Below are positions 1 through 12,200 of a stretch of DNA of 64,000 bases, piece by piece (the stretch's first letter is position 1; each line of letters starts with the position of its first letter). The position numbers and the translations under genes are program-made. Origin of the DNA: Rhabdophis nuchalis (Eukaryota > Chordata > Lepidosauria > Squamata > Natricidae); contig CM077644.1 in assembly GCA_039707465.1 (NCBI GenBank), positions 81,590,875-81,654,874 on the forward strand, given 5' to 3'. The notes beneath the pieces were generated by a model. That model searched no databases. It was not told the DNA's origin and saw only the letters and a list, made by a program, of their open reading frames with translations.

Positions 1-1581
1 GAATTCATGATTACAGGTTTTGAATATAGTGTCTCCTATTTCAAAAGCCTCTCATGATCCAGGAGCAACAGCATAACTAAGGCTACCCATTGTTTTAATG
101 TTTAACAAAAATCAAAGTTCCTATGCGACAATTCCTAACTAAGCAGCATGACTGTGGAGAAACGCTGCTTAGAATATGTTGTCTCCCCAGCTTTTACTAA
201 TATAAAATGGGATTAATGATTTTGAGTTCCAGTTATGAATAAGAAAATTGTATTTTCCTTCACAGGAGTGCATTCTATTTTATGATGTAGAATACTAATT
301 TTTGATATTTACTCATTAGGCCTTTTTCTATGAGACTCAACAACCAGGTTTTTTTTTAACTTCAGCTACAATAAATTTTCATTCATATTACATCTCCCTC
401 ATTTCTTTCCTCTCTGAATGAAAAATGATCAAGAGGGACCTAAAAGACAAATAATCCTTAATTCTTTGTCTTTGTCAAGCAGCAGCAGCAGGAGAAAAAC
501 CTATGATGAAACGCAAATGATCTGAGTTTCAGCTGAGATCAACCTTCTTCAAGCTGGTGTGTTCCAAAGATGCACTGAACAAAGGTTGACCTGGTGGGGA
601 GAACTGGAACAGAAGTTCCCACAAATCACCAGAGGACCAAGTTAGGAGAGGCCAAGCTTGTTTAAAAAGATTTCTTCTGTAGGGGAAAAAACTAATATTG
701 GATTTTATTTTATGGATATTTTTTCTAGAAAAAAATGTTTACATAGTGCATATAAAATCATGGCACTCTTAACCCAGTATTATTAATAATATTTTGCAAC
801 TGCCCTCCTAATATTGCATCTGGTGGCGAACAGGGGCTATTGCATGATGTACAGTTTTAAAAAAAAATGAATAATATATTGGCATAACATTCTTTTTTTA
901 AAAAAATGAAGCTATTTAAAGAATCTTTACCCTATTTGGGGGAGGGAGAGATAAATCATCAGGATCCCAATTTATCACCATTTCAACTTTTAGGAGGCAA
1001 CTGAATTAGCAATGTGCCCTTTTTCACAAGGGAACCATTAGTATATTTTAGTCATAGTTTAAGTAGCTGTCAATCGGCACGTACAGTAAAAATACAGCCA
1101 TAGCACCATCATTACAAATTTAGGACCACCTGCTGGTTACCGATAATCTTGATATGTTTATGGCTAATTAGGATACATTGTAGTGCTTTGAAAAATTGCC
1201 TGAATATCCTTTACAAATATACACCTATAAAAAAAGTTATCAAAATGGCTGTCATTTCAGACAGCAAAATTTCAGGTTAGAAAAGTTATTAAAACACTAA
1301 AAGCTAAAGGTTAAAAAAAAGAAGCTTCACATTTACACGTTTCCCATAGGCACTCTATAAAAACTATGATGTGACCTTATTTCACAGCGGTTAAAAGACG
1401 TCTTGAAAATGTTGCCCGTTTGCTTATTTTTAGATAGTACAAAGCAACACAAATGATTTATTAACCAGAAGCATCATACTTTAAAAATTAATCTTTTGTC
1501 TAAATTATATGCATCCTGCTTTTAAAATGTTTTTTTTTCCTCCCCTCTTCCTTAAAACTAGCACTGTTGCAATTTTGAGCA
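1..1581 (-). other. SLC44A5 3' UTR and downstream flank
   Basis: AT-rich, with no ORF or repeat I recognise. Minus-strand AATAAA hexamers at 1462-1457 and 709-704 are candidate poly(A) signals, so the 3' UTR could be about 0.15 or 0.9 kb long. The sequence cannot decide this. Confidence 0.45.
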
Positions 1582-1694
1582 TCATCCCATTAACTTTTTG
1601 GGACTCAGTTCCTTCTTCCCCAAAATCCGGTGCAGACTAGCTGACATGTAGTAAGGTTTTGCTGTAGATCCATCATTCCTTTCCAAGTCTTCGC
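1582..1694 (-). CDS. SLC44A5: SLC44A5 last coding exon and stop
   Basis: Completes a TGC codon, then encodes [19 protein letters not shown] and [17 protein letters not shown], stop TGA at 1584-1582. [15 protein letters not shown] is the conserved C-terminal signature; the tail after it is poorly conserved in the family and differs from the human tail I remember. AG acceptor at 1695-1696. Confidence 0.87.
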
Positions 1695-4600
1695 CTGGAT
1701 AGAAAGCAGTCAAAAAGAGGCAAAGCAAAAAAGCAGACATGCAGTCAAACCAAAACAAAGGAGAGATTCAGAAGAAAGAGAGGAAAAGAATCATTAGATT
1801 TCCTACAACGGTAGAGTTGAATTTCAGTATGTGATGCCATTGCAGAATATCACAAAAGCATTCAGACGCAATTTCAGATCAATACCAAACAGGTCATAGC
1901 TAAGTTGCACTAAGCCATGCTGTGATCCATACTTTTGCTCATGCAACAGGTTAACTTTGCAGGTTAGCTAAAATAATTGACTTATACTTGGTGATGAAGC
2001 ACAGAACCTACCAATATTGTATTTCCACAGTAGTCTTGGGCAGGGGTGGGGTTGGGGTTGGGGTGGGGAGCATAATGGTAAATCAACTGCAATTAAAAGA
2101 TGGTATGTTGACAGCTGAATGATTCTTTTGGAATAAAATAGATTCTGGTGACATGGAAAACTAGAAGACTAGGACTACAGTTCCCCTTGCAAGCATAGGT
2201 CACATAAAGGTCAAGTTTGCAAGTGGTTGATTCACAACCAAAATACTGAGAAGGTGGAAGATGGGAATCATAATTATTTATTGAGCTCTGGATCATTTTT
2301 CTAAAGTTCTGTCTTCAGTGCTTTCTCAGTAGCAACTGGGATTTCCACGACTTGGATTCTCAAAGACATTTGTCATCTTTATAATTTCATAAAGATGGGT
2401 AAAGTTATTTGCATACAGAGCACAGACTAATGTAGGAACAGTTACTAATTCATGCTCCCAAATAAAATATATTCCAGCTCTTTTAAAGTCAACTTGGTTG
2501 CAGAAGAGGAAACGTGTTACTTTAAGTTCAACCAACATGGCTATCATGATTAAAACAGCAAGGATGTTATTAGCAAGAACACATAACACTTATCTACTGA
2601 AATGCTGCTGGACAAAATGAAGCTATAAAATACTTAGTGGTTAGTGATTATTATGGAGCAGTGTCTCAAAAAAAGCCATAATGGTAATTAGCTTTTAGTA
2701 ATAGTTCACTAGCTGACTAATGAAATCACATTTGATATGTGATTGCCCATGCAATAAAAATTTCAACTGAGTAAACTGTAACAAGAGAAGCAAGAAACAG
2801 ATCCCTCCAACATATTCATGGATTCTGTTAGGGAGTTGAATTACCAGTCCTTTATCTGAGCATTACTGAAAGAGGAAATAAATCACAAAAGGCTGATGAC
2901 TTACAAAAACAGAGGAATAGTGTGTCAACACACATTGCATAGACACTGAAGAATCCATGTGCAACCAGATACGACCCTATAATGACAGTCTGGAAAAGAA
3001 AAACCACGTTAAATTTACTTTATTGTGATAGTTTTTCTGAAGATATTCCTGACTCTAAAATTAGAAAGTAACAGTTTTCTCTGAGTCCTCCCTTCTCTTC
3101 TCCCCCTCCCAGCAGATTTACTAGAACTGGTGTGCAGTGGACCAGGCTGTTAATAGCAAAGTACAATGTTATTAATAGCTTTCTGGATGGGATACTGTAG
3201 TTTCAAATTACATCTTCCTTTAATGTTACACTAACCCACTGCGAACTATGCTGATAATTCATTGCTTCTTCTCTCTTCCCCAGCCTTTCTTTAAAGGCAC
3301 ATAGTACATAGTCAGGGACTTCTTTTCTTTTTAAAAAGTCCAAACAGAAGTGCAGAAGAGCAAGAAAGGTAGGGGAAAGCAAACAACTGGGGACGTCCCT
3401 ATGTTTTGGGTTCCAACGTCCACCAGCCCTACACAATATGAAAGTAGCAACTTAATCTCTAAAGATGTAATGAAAACCTGGAGAAGATCATGCTACCTGC
3501 CTAAAATATGAATTGGGATCCAAGTATCAAACTCAAGTCAAATTTGATTCCCCGTGCCTGCAGTTCTTATTGCTACATGTGGATCAAAGCTAAACCTATG
3601 GAGGCTGAGATATAGTACTTTCCCCAGCGTGTATCTGAGCAGCAATAAGCAAAGATATTTTAAATAAATCAGAACCAAAATAAATAGAAGTGTGGGATTG
3701 CTTGTTTTGTTGGAGGTTGGAGAGGCATGATCCTGATCATCTCGCTATGCCAAAAGCCAACCTCACGCTTGGACCTTTAATTCTTCATTTGAACTTACCA
3801 AGAGGGGGACCCAATAATAATTCAGTGAAGGTGCTTCTTGTGCAAATACTGGTATCCTGTGTGTGAAGAAAAAGAAGGCTAGGACACCTGCAGGAGAGGA
3901 GGAAAACACACACACAAAGAGTATTAGCTACAATATGTCTTAGTTGGATTTCAAAGCTCTTTTATCTCTCACTAGTTGATAACCCAGCTTTGCCTGGGTA
4001 TTTATTTATAGGGGAAAATGCCCGGACCAAACGTAATTTCTAATGTTGGATTTTCCCCCATACCAGAGGGAGCCCACTTGTGGAATACCATGAAGCCGTT
4101 ACCATAGCAACTCAACTACACTGTACAGTAAAAGCCATTTTATGGCAGGACAGTAGAAGATATTTTAAGGAACAACAGGCTGTATCTTAACAGAACACCA
4201 CTGCCCCCGTGGGGTGTTAGGGGTGTCTTACCCCCACAGTATTTGTTTCCAGAGAGTAAGTCATCTGTGTACCAAGTTTGGTTGAAATTGCTTGAGGTGT
4301 TCCAGAATTATGCTGGAACATACACACACAGAGCTGTGTGTGTGTGTGTGTGTGTGTTTGGTTTTTTTTTAAACAAACAATATACGTAGTTTGCAATAGA
4401 TAATTCCGTGTCTGGGAATATACATAAATGTAACGTATAAATGATTTATTTATAAAAGAGCCATGGTGGTGTGGTGATTAGAATGCAGTATTGAAGGTAA
4501 TTCTGCGAACTGCCGGGAGTTTGATCCTGACAGGCTGAAGGTTGACTCAAGGACTTCCATTCTATCGAGGTTGGTAAAAGGAGGATCCAGACTATTAGGG

Positions 4601-6235
4601 GCAATATGCTGACTTTGTAAACTGCTTAGAGAGGGCTATAAAGCACTGTGAAGCGGCATATAAGCCTAATTGCTATTCAACCATTCACCCCCAAGCCATT
4701 TAGGCATCTCCATTTAAACACACTTGCATTTTCACAAACAGGGCCCTCGAGAGTTTTTATAACATAATGTTTTAAACAATAAATCCTTACATTAATTATC
4801 CTTGGTATTTGTAGTGGTCTAAAATTCACATTCCAATTAATTATCTGTGAATAATTCATGCAACCAGAAGATTTTAATCTATTTTATCATTCCTTCGGTC
4901 TCTTTTTAATAACATGTGCAGTTACCAAAACAGAAAAGAAACCCAAACTTATTTTTTTTAAAAAGCTTATCTAGTTTATTTCTTGGAGAACCATTTAACT
5001 ACTTTCCATTAATCTTATTCAGCATGTTTAGTGATAAATTGAGATACTAATTTAGAATAACAGCTATGCTAAGCAGGAAGGAGAAAGAATGTAAATTAAT
5101 TAGTCCCAGAAATTTATTCTTAAGCACAAGGCAAGCATGAAGCAATTTCACTGTTAAATGGTTTCATTTCAGACAACTCTCATTCATTTTCTAGTTAAAA
5201 AATAAAATACACATAATATACAAATTCTTTTAATTCAGAACACTAATCTTTTGATCTGCTGTTAGAGAATATTTATTACAGGTGGTCCCTGAGTCATGAC
5301 CACAGCTGAGCCCAAAATTTATGTTGGTAAGTGAGACAGTTGTTATATGAATTTTGCCCCATTTTGCAACCTTTCTTTCTACAAGTGTTAAGTGAATCAT
5401 TGCAATTGTTAAATTAGTAACAGTAAGGCTTTTCCATTGACTTTGCTTGTCAGATGGTTGCAAAAGGTGATCACATGACCCCAGGGCATTGCAAGCTTCA
5501 TAAATATGAGTCATTTGCCAAATGGCTTAATTTTGATCCCATGACCATGGAGATGTTGGAATGGTCATAAGTCACTTTTTTCAGTGCCATTGTAATCTTA
5601 AATGGTAATATATTAATCAGTGATCAACTAGAGGGGATCACATGTATATAATGTCTTTTTTATACACCTTTTTAATGATTGCTTTGTGTTTTTTTCCTTT
5701 TGCCCTTTTGGATTATTATTTTTTTTAGTTCTGTATTTTGCATTTAACTTTTTTCTGAATAAAATAAAACCACACACACACACAAATTAATTGATTAACT
5801 CACCCACAGCTCCAGCAACGAGGAGTTTGCCCAGGAATAATAAGAAGTCTGTTACTTTATCCAGGACTGCAACCCTGTGCAACAGATAAGAAAACTGATA
5901 TTATTCTGTTGTTTTTCACCCCAGAGGCTGTATGGGTCTGAATCTAGCTGATAGGATTATTTTGATAACTATGTGACATACTATTTTTATGTACCTAAAG
6001 GATCTTATTTTAGAGAAAGATTTAAAACCTGATAATTAATTTCCTCAGAGAAACAAAGATTACTATTTTATTAGTATTATATGAAGGGAAAAGCAAATAT
6101 TCCTTTATTTGCTGGATTGTGGTCGTAACTTGAGGGCTACTTGTATATCAGGCCAGGTATGCCAATCATCTTGTTTGCCTGGGCCACACGGAGTAAAGAG
6201 GAATTATCTTGGGCCATATATGAGATATATAATAT

Positions 6236-6271
<36 letters not shown>

Positions 6272-9200
6272 CCTCCCTCCCTCCCCCCCTCTCTCTCTCC
6301 CCTCTCTGTTTCTACCCTTCTTCTTCTACCTGTTATAGGTACACATCTCCGCACCATGGCAATCTTCTATTAATAACAAAACTGCCCAAGAAGGTTAAAA
6401 ATTGAACATGTTTGGGTTTAATTCTTTTATTAATATTCACTTGATGTGAGGTGGATGGTGTGTGTACTTAAATAAAATAAATCTAGCATTTCTCAAATTA
6501 ACTCAAATAAATATCTGTTAGGGGTGTTCACAATATTCTTTGTGAATCCAGAACAATCTTGTTCATGCTTTAACATTTCTATCTCCGCAATTGTGTGGAA
6601 ACAATTACAGATGTGATCTAGCCTTTGAATGTGATCTGTTCTTAAACTGGAATTCTCTAGAAGTATTGCATTTGCCACTCCAAGAGTTTCTGGATAGGAC
6701 AGCATCATGGAATTAATGGCTCAAACTATCTACAGTAGAGGACATTAGTCTTAGACAAATGAGAATAATATGAATATTTAAAACATTAATCAAGCACATT
6801 TTTAGTGAGGGCCAAATATATGGAGCATACAGGATTATACCTTCTTACCTCACCACATTTCTCATGAGAAGAAAGAATGCATCCCTTGCTGAGGTGCAGA
6901 AGTTTTTACCATAGATTGCAATCTGCAGAATAGTAACAGCTGTTAACATATACATTAAAGTTTTCTGAGACTAGACATTAAAGTATCTTTTAGTATGTAG
7001 AAAAACATTTCAATCCAAAAATAGTTTAAATACTAGTTTAATAATAGTTTAAACCATTATACTAAAAAAAAAATTGGAACACTGGAACTGCCACACCAGT
7101 TATATACTTTGCTAGACATTTCATAGAAGTGTATTGGAAAAGGAGAAAGTGAAAAAGAAAACCTACCATGATGTAAGCATTCCTGTTGATAAATTTAAGG
7201 AATTTTTCCAAACACCAAAAACAGCATTTGAGGCAGCAAAGCAAGAACTTAGCAAATGCATTTTGTGAGCCTGCATGAAAGAGAAAAAACTTTTCTTAAA
7301 AATTTACAAAATGCCAAGAAGATTTTATACAGTGCATGAGAATTTGGAGATGAAGAATAAATTAGGGTTGGATAAAGCTTTAAATATTTTGTTCCATTGC
7401 TTAAACAAACTGGGAATGTTCACTTTACCAATGGTCAGAAACTTTCCCATTCATGGCTTGCTGTATAGTACATTTCCCCAAAGTTCATTACATGGAAACA
7501 CTGGAACAAGATATGTAAACCAATTGTGGTTTAGACCCCAGGAGTGGGATTGAAAATTTTTAGCAACCGGTTCCCTGCCTGGTTGCTGAATGGGAGTGGC
7601 CATAGTGAGCATGACCTACTTGGCCTCCTGCACCATGGGTGTGTGTGTGTTGCATTTTTGCCCTCTTCAGGCTTTTCTTGAACCCTTGGGAGGACAAAAA
7701 TGGCTTCCCCCAGGCTCTGGAGGCTGGAAACAGACCCATTTCCAGACTTCTGGGAGGACCATTTTTTGCCCTCCCAGAGTCTCTGCACGGGCCCTGCACT
7801 TACCTGGTATCCAAAATGGGCCATGTGGTGATTCCTGGGATGGGCAGAGCGGGGTGGGTGGGGCCAACCAGTCCGTGAAACTACTGCTTTGGCGAACTAG
7901 ATGTAAACTTAGCATCCAGTTCACCCGAATCAGTCTGAACCAGTTGAATCCCACCCCTGTTTAGACACTTTATGGGTATAAATCCTTCTGCCAAATTTGT
8001 GTTTCATAGGATTGAGAAGGCATGCAAGAGTCCCATACCTGAAAAAGTAAAGTCTTCTTCCATGAAACTCACCCTTAAGTTTGTGATCAAGGTATTCCAG
8101 GATTACTCTAATTAGTTGAACCACTGCAAGAATTAAGGAGCCAAATGCTAAAGAACCTGTATGATACCTAAAGAAAACAAAATTCAAATGTTACTCTTCA
8201 GGAAGAAGCTTGTTACTAGACATTGTACAGTTATAAAAACAGTTAATATGGCTGATAAAAATTCTACTATATAACATTATAGATTACAACATGTATTCAT
8301 TAGATAGATAGATAGATAGATAGATAGATGGATGGATGGATGGATGGATGGATGGATGGATGGATGGATGGATGGATGGATGGACGGACAGACTGACTGA
8401 CAGATTATAAATATGAATCTGTAGTTCTAATTTACTGCTATTGCCAAGCCCAAAGGAAAGTTAGACATATTTACCCTATTTCCCTGAAAATAAGACCTCC
8501 CTGGATAATAAGCCCAATAGGGCTTTTGAGTGCATGCAGTAAAATAAGCCCTCCCCTGAAAATAAGCCCTCCCTAAAAATACTGCAGCACAGCGGCAGCC
8601 TCTGCATACAGTCATATTTGTATGCAGGCACCGACACAGTTGTGCTGTGCTAGTTTGTGTCAGCTTTGTTAATGGGAAGAGTAGAGATCGTTCAGTTCTC
8701 AGAGAAATGGTTCTCATAGGAGAGAAAGGGCAAGGGCTCATAGATGATCTGACTTATTATTTATTTATTTATTTATTTATTTTTCACATTTATAACCCGC
8801 TCCCATCTCACCACAAAGGGACTCGGGGCGGCGAACAAAGAATTACATCAATAAACATAAATACAGAGATATTAGGTGCCTGTGTTGTGACCATTTTAAA
8901 ATCCCTATTTACAACTGGCGGTGCTGGGGTTACGCAAGGCCGGCTAGTTGGAAGAGGTGAGTCTTAAGACATTTGCGGAAGAGGCGGAGGTCAGGAATGG
9001 TACGGATTTCAGGGGACAGGTCGTTCCAAAGGGCTGGTCCTGCCACAGAGAAGGCTCTCCCCCTGGGTGCCGCCAGTCGACATTGCCCGACCGACGGCAC
9101 CCTGAGGAGGCCCTCTCTGTGGGAGCGTGTCGGTCCCAGGGATGTATGGGGCAGGCGGCGGTCTTGCATATAGCTAGGTCCCGAGCCATGGGAAATGGAG

Positions 9201-12200
9201 TCTCAAAAAATTCTTAGAGAACACTCTAAGAAGAAATGAAGGGAAGTACACTGTTTCTCCAAAAAACAAGACCTCCCCAGATAATAAGCCCAATCAGGCT
9301 TTTGAATGCATGTGCTAAAATAAGTCCTTCCCTCAAAATAAGCCCTCCCCGAAAATGTTGCAGCACAGCAGCAGCCATGAGGTGACCACGCTTGCCACCT
9401 CCTGAACCTCAAAAATAATAAGACCTCCCCAAAAATAAGGTCAAGTGCTTATTTTGAGGATCAAAAGAAAATAAGACCCTGTCTTGTTTTCAGGGAAACA
9501 TAGTAAAATATAGCTGTGTGAAAACATGACACGGAAGATAGAGACAGAAGCGAATTCAAACACTGAAGTAATTTCTTACTTACCGTATTGCTCGTCCAAA
9601 TGAAGAAAAGAGAGGGCAAGGTGGGATGTCAGCAGGTTTTCGGAAGGCCCAATAATAAGAAGCAAAGGCACCAGCAAGGGTACATTGACCCAATGCGATT
9701 GAAAAATTGACCAGCCAGAGAAAGACAAACACATTGATAATTTGAAAGACTAAAATGTAGCGGTGATATAGACTTTCTCCCCCATAGAAAGCAAATGTAC
9801 ACTGTGCCCCTGGACATAGTTTGGTCACATTAGTAGTGTTGAAAGTCTGTTCAGGGACAAAAGAAAAATAATCAATTGGAGACATGAACTGATTTCAATA
9901 CAGTGTCAAATTGTGAATCTTTCCATTGTTAGGCGAATGGACAGAGAACAATAGAGGGCAGTGTTCAGCTAATGATTGCATAAGTACGAATGATACTCAT
10001 GTACAGTATATATAACATTTGGGACAGTGAGATAACAGTGTATTGTGTAACTTATTATAAAAACAGCTTGAGGTAGACTGCATAAGCACAATCAAAATAC
10101 TAGAGCTGATATTATTAAAAAAACTCAGAACTTCAGCAAGTGATGGAAATTTTGCTTTAGCAGAATTCAAACTGCTAAAATTTAAAAACCTCAAATGGTA
10201 ATTAATTCATATGGCAAACAGTTCTTATAAATCATCCTAAATGCCTAAACAAGTTGACACATTTTAAGCTGTACTGTGTCTTGTGGTTGTAGATGCTTCA
10301 CAGACTTCAATAAATTTCCAATGTTTCTAACAGTTTCAGAAAACTCTTAACAAAGTTACCGTATTTTTCGCAGTATAAGACACATCGGAGTATAAGATGA
10401 GCCAGGATTTTGAAGAGGCAAATTTTAAAAAAGGTTTTGCGCTCTGCAGACCTTCCAAAAACAGACCTCTCAAAAAAAAAAAAGGGCATGAATAGCCTTC
10501 AGGAGGCTTGTAGAGTGCTCCTGGACTCAAGTGGGGGGGGGGGGCAAAATTGAGCAAATATCATCCCGTTTTTCACTCATTTCTGCCCTCTCCAGCCCCC
10601 AGGAGCACTCTGAAAGCTTCCTAGAGGCCATGCACGGCCATTTTGGTGATGGGGGCGGGGTTTTGGGAGGCCAAAAATGCTGTATTCAGTGTATAAGATG
10701 CACCCAGATTTTCAGCCTCTTTTTTCAGGGAAAAGTGCAATACAGTCCTAACAACCCAAATGCAAAGCTCCCCTCCCCGTTTCATATGGCAGCCGAAGCG
10801 AACAGGAAAGCGGAGGCTGACATCGTGTCTTATACTCTGAAAAATACGGTAATCAAACAAACAATAATTCAATCTCCTATATGTGCCTGGTTAATTCAAG
10901 CTTTTCTGCATTAAATGCTACACCCACTTAGGATCAGAGTAGACTGAAAAGATTCATTTGTATAAATTTGTCAGAACCAATGTGGGGAATTTAAAGCATA
11001 GGGCATTATGAAAGGATAATGCATTAACTAATGAAGAATTAGAAAGTAAATTAGTAATTGCTATTAGAAAGAACAGGAAGCTCCTGTTCGTATTGTATTG
11101 TGTAAATGTGGTGTATGTCTAAGTTTTGTGTGAGTGTATTTTACATGTTTGTAAATAAATAAAAATAAATAAAAAGAAAAAAAGAAAGTAAATAGGTCCG
11201 TCCCCCCATTTGCTTACCTCTGGATAACAGGTCAAATTTGCATACTTGCATAAGCTTTGATTAGCCATAACTTTGTACACAGGTTCTCCTGAGGTAGCCA
11301 GGAAACTTGATTTAATTGGGTTAAGTAGCAAACAGAATCAGATAGTCACAGTATGTAATATTATACCAATAGGAAAAGTCACAAAGAATGCATTTAATTT
11401 CCTTTGTTTTTTAATAACTAGCACAGGATATGATAAACATAGCATGCATGCATTTTCTAAAAACCTACCTGGCTGATATGAAGATAATTAATCAGAGGTA
11501 TAACATTTGTTACTCTTTTACTTAATATCAAGGACATCTTTGCTGGTAATTTTGGGCACTAAGGAAATAGTACAGCTCAAAGATCACATACACAATAATG
11601 CAAAATTTGCATTTTGCACTGCGCAATGGTGCAGTGGTTAGAGTGCAGTACTGCAGGCTACTTCTGCTGACTGCCAGCTGCCTGTGATTTGGCAGTTCAA
11701 ATTCTACCAGGCTCAAGGTTCAATCCTTCCAAGGTGGGTAAAATGAGGACCCAGATTGTTGGGGGCAATAGGCTGACTCTGTAAACTGCTTAGAGAGAGC
11801 TGTAAAAGCTCTATGAAGCAGTATATAAGTCTAAGTTCTACTGCTAGTTTAAGTGAAAGGAGAAGTTCTGGGAAGGAATGTAAACATGTAAATAAGTAAT
11901 TAAGAAACCACTGAAAAATAGAAGATATTTTATGCATAGTGAATTTTGTAAGATTCTTTTCATTTATTTACTTGAACAAATGAAATGTTCTCAAACTTGG
12001 CAAAAAAAAATCACATGATACTTGAGTCCATTAAAGGGTAAGAGATTGAGATTCCTTCCTATGCAGAATATAGCTTCTTTTGAAGGAGGTTAAGATGCTT
12101 TCTTCTTTCACGCTTTAGCAAAGAAATATGATAAATTGGATAGGCTTGAATTGTGACAATTTTGCATAAGCATGTAGTTTGACTGGTTGCTGAATGCATT

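Noticed and set aside
7531..7964. Overlapping ORFs of 79-124 codons on both strands
   Set aside because: They coincide with the hAT-like MITE at 7539-7959 and carry no protein motif.
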